Part shown: positions 8,075 through 12,036 of the stretch, piece after piece
How the letters are laid out: every line of letters begins with the position of its first letter
Position numbering within the stretch: position 1 is the stretch's first letter
Origin: Nitrospinaceae bacterium UBA3496
GTDB lineage: Bacteria; UBA8248
Assembly: GCA_002377645.1 (NCBI GenBank)
Contig: DFQF01000067.1
Location: 1 to 12,036 of the forward strand
DNA: 12,036 bases
Reading direction: 5' to 3'
The notes under the pieces: generated by a model
Told to the model about the DNA's origin: nothing
Databases searched by the model: none
The model's input: only the letters and a program-made list of their open reading frames with translations
Program-made: the position numbers and the translations under genes

Positions 8075-9283
8075 ATGTTTGAACCATTTAACGATAATGT
8101 TTTCCAAGGTGAAAAGACAGAAAGTTTCAGTCTGAATATGTTAGAAAATTCAGTTGATGCTCCTCCTAGCTGCATAGATTCAGATGGTTCTGGAATTAAG
8201 AGAAGAAAAACCACTGAAGTGAATGTTGGAAATATCGTGATTGGTGGAAATTCTCCAATTTCTGTGCAGTCAATGTGCAACACTTTCACGTATGATGTGA
8301 AGTCAACAGTAGATCAAATTCATTCACTGGAAGAAGCAGGTTGCGAAATTATAAGGCTTGCTGTTCCTGATGAAAAATCTGTTGCTGGTCTAAAAGAAAT
8401 AAGAAAAGAAACCAAAACTCCTTTAGTAGCGGATATCCATTTTGATTATAGACTTGCAATCATGGCTGCTGAAGCCGGAGTAGACTGTCTTAGGATCAAT
8501 CCTGGGAATATAAATGGAGAGGATAGAGTTACAGAAGTTGTTTCTGCAGCAAAAGATTACGGCCTGTCTATCCGTATTGGAGTCAATGCAGGTTCTTTGG
8601 AGAAACATCTCTTAGATAGGTTTGGGGGTGCAACTCCAGAAGCGATGGTAGAGAGTGGTTTGCGTCACATAGGTATGTTAGAAAAACGAAACTTTAATAA
8701 TACAAAAATATCTCTAAAAGCCTCTGATGTAATGAAAACAGTTCAGGCCTATAGACTTATGGCACAAAAAGTTGATTATCCCTTTCATCTGGGCATTACA
8801 GAAAGTGGCAGTCTTGCAACTGGTAGCGTGAAGTCATCAGTAGGACTGGGTTTGCTTCTTTCAGAAGGTATTGGGGATACAATGAGAGTTTCCCTTGCAG
8901 CAGATCCAACTGAAGAGGTGAGAGTAGCATTCGAGATTTTGAAAAGTCTAAAGTTAAGACGCAAAGGAGTGAATGTTATAGCATGTCCTTCCTGCGGAAG
9001 AGTGCAAATTGATGTTGATAAATTAACTTCTGAAGTAGAGAAAGAACTAGCACACATCAAAGAACCTATCACAGTTGCGGTTATGGGTTGTGAGGTGAAT
9101 GGTCCTGGAGAGGCTAGGGATGCAGATATCGGAGTTGCAGGTGGCCATAAAAGGGCTCTTATATTCTCCAAAGGTGAAAAAGATGGCTTAGTTGAATATT
9201 CAGATATCAAAAATGTTCTTGTAGAAAAAGTAGAGGCTTTAGCAAAAAAATATAATTTAGAAAATCAAAAACAGGAAAGTTAA
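8075..9283 (+). CDS. ispG: 4-hydroxy-3-methylbut-2-en-1-yl diphosphate synthase (IspG/GcpE)
   Basis: IspG is the iron-sulfur enzyme that converts MEcPP to HMBPP, the second-last step of the MEP isoprenoid pathway. The core starts at about residue 42 ('KRRKTTEVNVGNIVIGG') and runs through 'VADIHFDYRLAI', 'LRINPGN', 'IGVNAGSLE' and 'HLGITESG'. The 4Fe-4S ligands are C304, C307 (CPSCGR), C339 and E346 (GCEVNGPGE), offset by exactly 34 from E. coli C270, C273, C305 and E312. About 40 residues precede the usual start and show no recognisable domain. The ATG at 8075 has a ribosome site (AGGA, 8064-8067). An internal ATG at 8138 would shorten the extension but still leave about 20 extra residues. 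The gene lies 17 bases after rseP and 5 before proS, an order seen in other bacteria. Confidence 0.97.
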   Translation: MFEPFNDNVFQGEKTESFSLNMLENSVDAPPSCIDSDGSGIKRRKTTEVNVGNIVIGGNSPISVQSMCNTFTYDVKSTVDQIHSLEEAGCEIIRLAVPDEKSVAGLKEIRKETKTPLVADIHFDYRLAIMAAEAGVDCLRINPGNINGEDRVTEVVSAAKDYGLSIRIGVNAGSLEKHLLDRFGGATPEAMVESGLRHIGMLEKRNFNNTKISLKASDVMKTVQAYRLMAQKVDYPFHLGITESGSLATGSVKSSVGLGLLLSEGIGDTMRVSLAADPTEEVRVAFEILKSLKLRRKGVNVIACPSCGRVQIDVDKLTSEVEKELAHIKEPITVAVMGCEVNGPGEARDADIGVAGGHKRALIFSKGEKDGLVEYSDIKNVLVEKVEALAKKYNLENQKQES

Positions 9284-9288
9284 AAACA

Positions 9289-11004
9289 ATGCGATTTAGT
9301 CTTGGCTTTTTTCCAACTCTTAGAGACGCTCCTTCTGATGCTGAAATTGAAAGTCATAAATTGATGATTAGGGCTGGTTTGATAAGAAGAGTCTCTTCCG
9401 GCATTTATACACTTTTACCTCTCGGACTGAGAGTTCATAAAAAAGTAGAAGATATTTGCCGCAGAGAATTGGGTATATCTAACGCGCAAGAGTTGCTTAT
9501 GCCTACATTGAATCCTGCAGAATTGTGGCAGAAGACAGGTAGATGGGATGTGTACGGTAAAGAACTCATGCGAGTTAAAGATAGACACGATAGGGAATTT
9601 TGTCTGGGACCTACTCATGAAGAAGTAATTACAAATCTTGTTGCGAATGAAGTGAGAAGTTATAGAGATCTGCCCTTGAATCTTTTCCAAATTCAAACGA
9701 AATTCAGGGATGAAATAAGGCCAAGGTTTGGAGTTATGAGAGGACGAGAATTCGTGATGAAGGATGGCTATAGCTTTGATGTGGATGATGAAAATGCATC
9801 AAAAAGTTACGAAAATATGGTTGCAGCATATGAACGTATTTTTAAAGGTTGTGGATTGAGTTTTTCTGCTGTTGAAGCTGATTCAGGAGCGATAGGGGGA
9901 AGTTTCTCCCATGAGTTTATGGTATTAGCAAATTCTGGAGAAGAAGAAATTTCTAACTGCGAATCTTGTGGATATACTTCTAATGTAGAAAAAACCCCCG
10001 TAAAATTAACTTACAACGATGAATCTTCTAACGGGGATGTAGAAAAAGTACATACTCCTAATGCTCATACTGTAGAAGAGATTTCCGAATTATTAAAAGT
10101 CCCAAATTCGAATGTTCTGAAAACATTAATCTATAAGGGTCAAAAGAATAATTATGCAGTTCTTATTCCAGGAGACAGAAAATTAAACGAAGTAAAACTT
10201 GGAAATATTACAAATGAAACAGGGTTAGTGCTTGCGTCGGCAACCTTAGTTAAGGAACTGACAAAGGCGGAAGTGGGATTTGCTGGACCGATTGGATTAG
10301 AAAATGTTTCCGTCATAGCAGATAATTCTATTAAAGGCAGAAAAAATTTAATAGCAGGGGCTAATGAAACTGATTATCATCATATAAATGTTAAAGAAGG
10401 AAGTGACTTTGAATGTGAGGCTTTTGCAGATTTGCTTATTGCAGAAGATGGAGATGAATGTCCTTCTTGCAATGCACCGCTTTCCCATCAGAGAGGAATA
10501 GAAGTAGGTCATGTTTTTAAGCTAGGGACGAAATATTCTGATAGCTTAGATGCCACTTACTTAGATGAAAATGGAGAAACGAAGACTATTGTGATGGGCT
10601 GTTATGGAATAGGTATAGGCAGAACTGTTGCTGCTGCTATTGAGCAAAATCATGATGAGAATGGAATTGTATGGCCTCTTCCATTAGCTCCATATTCTGT
10701 AGATATTATTCCAATGAATATGGATGATCCAGATTGTGTGGAAATAGCAGAAAAGATTTATGATGAACTAGTACATAAGTTCAATATAGAATGTGTCTTA
10801 GATGATAGAAATGAAAGACCGGGCGTTAAATTTAATGACTCTGATCTAATTGGTTTTCCTTTTAAAGTTATTATCGGAAAAAAAGGGTTAATCGAGAAGA
10901 AAGTTGAAGTAAAATCTAGAAAAACTGGAAAAGTAGAGTTTGTTGATTTTGACAATGCATGTCAATTTATTGCAGATTTAGTAAGCAGCAAAGTTTCATT
11001 GTAA
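9289..11004 (+). CDS. proS: Prolyl-tRNA synthetase, bacterial type
   Basis: ProRS charges tRNA-Pro in the cytoplasm. The 571 residues match the bacterial form carrying an editing insert. The N-terminal class II core shows 'PSDAEIESHKLMIRAGLIRR', then motif 2 (about 139-163, 'RPRFGVMRGREFVMKDGYSF') and motif 3 (437-453, 'GCYGIGIGRTVAAAIEQ'). Between motifs 2 and 3, about residues 225-395 form the YbaK-like insertion domain that hydrolyses Ala-tRNA-Pro. K278 in 'VLKTLIYKG' corresponds to the E. coli editing lysine K279. Two CxxC pairs (C224/C227 and C391/C394) flank the insert and could bind zinc. Residues about 465-571 are the anticodon-binding domain. The ATG follows AGGAAAG (about 9273-9279) with normal spacing. 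It is the last gene of the packed run; a weak terminator-like stem follows the stop. Confidence 0.98.
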   Translation: MRFSLGFFPTLRDAPSDAEIESHKLMIRAGLIRRVSSGIYTLLPLGLRVHKKVEDICRRELGISNAQELLMPTLNPAELWQKTGRWDVYGKELMRVKDRHDREFCLGPTHEEVITNLVANEVRSYRDLPLNLFQIQTKFRDEIRPRFGVMRGREFVMKDGYSFDVDDENASKSYENMVAAYERIFKGCGLSFSAVEADSGAIGGSFSHEFMVLANSGEEEISNCESCGYTSNVEKTPVKLTYNDESSNGDVEKVHTPNAHTVEEISELLKVPNSNVLKTLIYKGQKNNYAVLIPGDRKLNEVKLGNITNETGLVLASATLVKELTKAEVGFAGPIGLENVSVIADNSIKGRKNLIAGANETDYHHINVKEGSDFECEAFADLLIAEDGDECPSCNAPLSHQRGIEVGHVFKLGTKYSDSLDATYLDENGETKTIVMGCYGIGIGRTVAAAIEQNHDENGIVWPLPLAPYSVDIIPMNMDDPDCVEIAEKIYDELVHKFNIECVLDDRNERPGVKFNDSDLIGFPFKVIIGKKGLIEKKVEVKSRKTGKVEFVDFDNACQFIADLVSSKVSL

Positions 11005-11038
11005 TTTAACAAATGCAATGAATTGTTAAGTTTTTATT
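11005..11038 (+). terminator. Candidate Rho-independent terminator after proS
   Basis: Directly after the proS stop, TTAACAA (11006-11012) can pair with TTGTTAA (11023-11029) across a 10-base loop, with one extra U-G pair at 11005/11030. A T tract (11031-11035) follows. The position and layout suit a terminator for the long operon, but the stem has only one G-C pair per arm and would be weak. In this AT-rich genome it could also be chance. Confidence 0.42.
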
Positions 11039-11051
11039 AATCTGGTATTAA
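11023..11051 (+). promoter_or_regulatory. Weak candidate promoter for the small membrane gene and tRNA
   Basis: TTGTTA (11023-11028) and TATTAA (11046-11051) are separated by 17 bases, and the second is preceded by TGG, an extended -10 pattern (TGnTATTAA). Each hexamer matches the sigma-70 consensus at four of six positions. The site overlaps the right arm of the candidate terminator and lies about 60 bases before ATG 11110. AT-rich DNA produces such matches often, so support is weak; it is the best candidate I see in the 105-base gap. Confidence 0.28.
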
Positions 11052-11109
11052 TTAGTCTAGTTTTACTAGAAAATATCTGTTGCAAAGTATCCAAGAGGTA
11101 TCAAACAAC

Positions 11110-11265
11110 ATGCGTAGAGAAATCGAAATAGTAATTTTAGCTTTTTTTGGTTATATGTCTTACTTAATTGGTATGAAAATGGATTACGTTGGCTATGAGT
11201 TTTTCTTTTATATTCTTGCAGCCATCTTCTTTTTCTCTATTTTCAGACCAAAAGTTTCTCCTTAG
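11110..11265 (+). CDS. Small two-helix membrane protein, function unknown
   Basis: This 51-residue ORF is not a family I recognise. After a short charged N-terminus (MRREIE) it has two hydrophobic stretches, about residues 5-20 ('EIVILAFFGYMSYLIG') and 28-44 ('YEFFFYILAAIFFFSIF'), separated by 'MKMDYVG' and closed by 'RPKVSP'. This predicts a hairpin inner-membrane protein. ATG 11110 is preferred because AAGAGGT (11093-11099) lies upstream, although the 11-base gap is rather long. A TTG at 11080 in the same frame has no ribosome site. The gene ends 8 bases before the tRNA, so the two may share a transcript. Base composition and the purine-rich ribosome site resemble the genes to the left rather than the DNA to the right. 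A non-coding AT-rich stretch remains possible. Confidence 0.55.
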   Translation: MRREIEIVILAFFGYMSYLIGMKMDYVGYEFFFYILAAIFFFSIFRPKVSP

Positions 11266-11273
11266 TTCTTTAT

Positions 11274-11350
11274 GGCGATGTAGCTCAGTTGGTTAGAGCA
11301 CACGGCTCATATCCGTGCGGTCGCTGGTTCGAGTCCAGCCATCGCCACCA
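11274..11350 (+). tRNA. tRNA-Met (CAT anticodon)
   Basis: A full cloverleaf is visible. The acceptor arms are GGCGATG (11274-11280) and CATCGCC (11340-11346), with discriminator A at 11347 and CCA encoded at 11348-11350. The D arm reads AGCTCAGTTGGTTAGAGCA, the anticodon stem is CACGG/CCGTG around loop CTCATAT, and the T arm contains GGTTCGAGTCC. The first acceptor pair is G-C, and the anticodon stem lacks the run of three G-C pairs of initiator tRNA, so it is not fMet. A CAT anticodon can also belong to tRNA-Ile2, whose C34 is changed to lysidine. The D-arm start resembles elongator Met, whereas 'GGTCGCTGGTTC' before and in the T arm also resembles E. coli Ile2. Elongator Met is my preferred reading. 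The tRNA marks the edge of the low-GC region. Confidence 0.95.
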
Positions 11351-11362
11351 TATACCCACTTT

Positions 11363-11398
11363 TTGCAGGAACAGGCTACTTAGGGCGTGTTCCTGCGA
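11363..11398. repeat. Perfect 9-bp inverted repeat beside the tRNA
   Basis: GCAGGAACA (11365-11373) and TGTTCCTGC (11388-11396) are exact reverse complements with a 14-base spacer. Two more outer pairs (U-G at 11364/11397, U-A at 11363/11398) extend the stem to 11. It sits 14 bases after the tRNA and 37 bases beyond the stop of the leftward transporter gene. A T run (11360-11364) lies on its left on the + strand, which is the wrong side for a standard terminator of rightward transcription and reads as A's for leftward transcription. It may be a transcript hairpin, a protein-binding palindrome or part of an integration site. Confidence 0.6.
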
Positions 11399-11432
11399 CT
11401 TGTAGAAAACAGCTAAAACTGCCCCCTCCTAT

Positions 11433-12036
11433 TTATGCCGGCGGTGGATCTTCTGCAATAACTGCATCGGCAAATGTATTGTCGATGCAATCCTCGAATT
11501 CTGATCGGTGACTGATGAGGCCACCAGATATCAAGGAATCTTGTAATCGTTCGAAGCCTTCTCGGGGTAGAAGTGGATTTTTCCCCCAAACGCCGAGTTC
11601 GATGTAACGCTTTGCCGCCGCTGCGAGTATTTCCGAATGGATGTCAGGAAAAAATTCTGCCACAGCAGAAGCAATTTCAAAGGCTGGAACGCTGTGAAGC
11701 CATTTTTGACATCGATAAATTGCCCGGGTCATCCGGTGCAGATCGTCAGCACGGCTTTTTATTATCTCCTTCGTAGCGTAAAGCGATGTATATGAACAGT
11801 ATCCACGGGTTGCTTGGGCATACCAAATATGCCCCGCATTTTCGGTTAAGATTTGTTCGGCAAAAGGTTGAAACAATTGCACGACATCTGCATCACCCGA
11901 TTCTAAAGCTGCCAGATTCTCAGGCATAGTCCTATCTCCAACCCGATTGAGATTAACGGGATCAATACTGGCACGACGAAGGTCCTCTTGCAGGCACATC
12001 CAAGGGGTAGGGACTTCGGAAACGCTGGCAAAGCGA
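11433..12036 (-). CDS. ABC transporter substrate-binding protein, NMT1/THI5-like (partial, N-terminus off window)
   Basis: The frame is open from the right edge to a TAA at 11433-11435, giving the C-terminal 201 or so residues. The Met codon at 11997-11999 is internal: upstream codons read 'RFASVSEVPTPW' in frame. Visible motifs 'VPTPWMCLQEDLRR', 'TMPENLAALESGDADVVQLF' and 'GHIWYAQATRGYCSYTSLYA' fit the NMT1/SsuA/THI5-type periplasmic binding proteins that serve uptake of nitrate, sulfonate, taurine or pyrimidine-like compounds. The ligand cannot be told from this part. Full members have about 320-340 residues, so roughly a third is missing. No permease or ATPase gene is in view. Sampled lines are about 47-48% G+C, well above the genes to the left, and the strand is opposite, so it may be foreign or from another genome. 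Confidence 0.78.
   Translation of the reverse strand, partial: RFASVSEVPTPWMCLQEDLRRASIDPVNLNRVGDRTMPENLAALESGDADVVQLFQPFAEQILTENAGHIWYAQATRGYCSYTSLYATKEIIKSRADDLHRMTRAIYRCQKWLHSVPAFEIASAVAEFFPDIHSEILAAAAKRYIELGVWGKNPLLPREGFERLQDSLISGGLISHRSEFEDCIDNTFADAVIAEDPPPA

Noticed and set aside
8785..9210. A 141-codon - strand frame inside ispG
   Set aside because: It lies opposite the Fe-S ligand region of ispG and shows no family features; treated as a shadow.
11363..11398. Inverted repeat considered as a terminator for the tRNA or the transporter gene
   Set aside because: The T run lies before the hairpin on the + strand, and leftward transcripts would carry an A run after it. Neither direction gives stem followed by U tract.
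11573..11776. A 67-codon + strand frame opposite the transporter gene
   Set aside because: The - strand frame encodes a recognisable binding protein through this stretch, so the + strand frame is a shadow.
11351..12036. Search for a duplicated tRNA 3' end (attachment-site repeat) and an integrase
   Set aside because: No repeat of the tRNA T arm or acceptor 3' half and no recombinase coding were seen in the remaining sequence; the right boundary may lie outside the window.

Overview
The window looks like the chromosome of a low-GC, LPS-making Gram-negative bacterium. Sampled lines of the first 11 kb are about 30-38% G+C. LpxC and LolA domains imply an outer membrane. The DUF4390 / NtrY-like kinase / NtrX-like receiver order recalls proteobacteria, and the overall gene set would fit a deltaproteobacterial or SAR324-type lineage. 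That placement is inference and is not proven here.

Layout. Positions 1-11004 hold ten genes, all on the + strand and tightly packed: the 3' end of mutS, a DUF4390 exported protein, an NtrY-like sensor kinase, a response-regulator-LpxC fusion, purM, purN, a LolA-like lipoprotein chaperone, an RseP-type site-2 protease, ispG and proS. Several junctions are start/stop overlaps (TAATG at 878-882 and 5533-5537, ATGA at 6203-6206, an 11-base overlap at 3167-3177), so much of this is probably read as one operon. A weak AT-rich terminator follows proS at about 11005-11038. Then come a 51-residue two-helix membrane protein (11110-11265) and, 8 bases further, a tRNA with a CAT anticodon (11274-11350, CCA encoded).

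The standout is the 432-residue protein at 3167-4465. Residues 1-120 are an NtrX-like receiver domain with all phosphorylation residues. Residues 160-432 are LpxC, the zinc deacetylase of the committed step of lipid A synthesis, with its zinc and catalytic residues intact. The sigma-54 ATPase and DNA-binding domains of an ordinary NtrX are absent, and the LpxC enzyme sits in their place. The kinase gene next to it supplies an obvious phosphodonor. This suggests an envelope-sensing two-component system whose output is an enzyme rather than transcription. LolA and RseP, also envelope proteins, lie downstream in the same gene run; purines, isoprenoids and prolyl-tRNA charging fill the rest.

Right of the tRNA the DNA changes. 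Sampled lines rise to about 47-48% G+C, the coding strand flips, and the only gene is the C-terminal part of an NMT1/THI5-type ABC transporter substrate-binding protein (11433 to the window edge, - strand). A perfect 9-bp inverted repeat (11365-11373 / 11388-11396) lies between it and the tRNA. This could be an element inserted at the tRNA or a chimeric assembly join; the sequence alone cannot decide.
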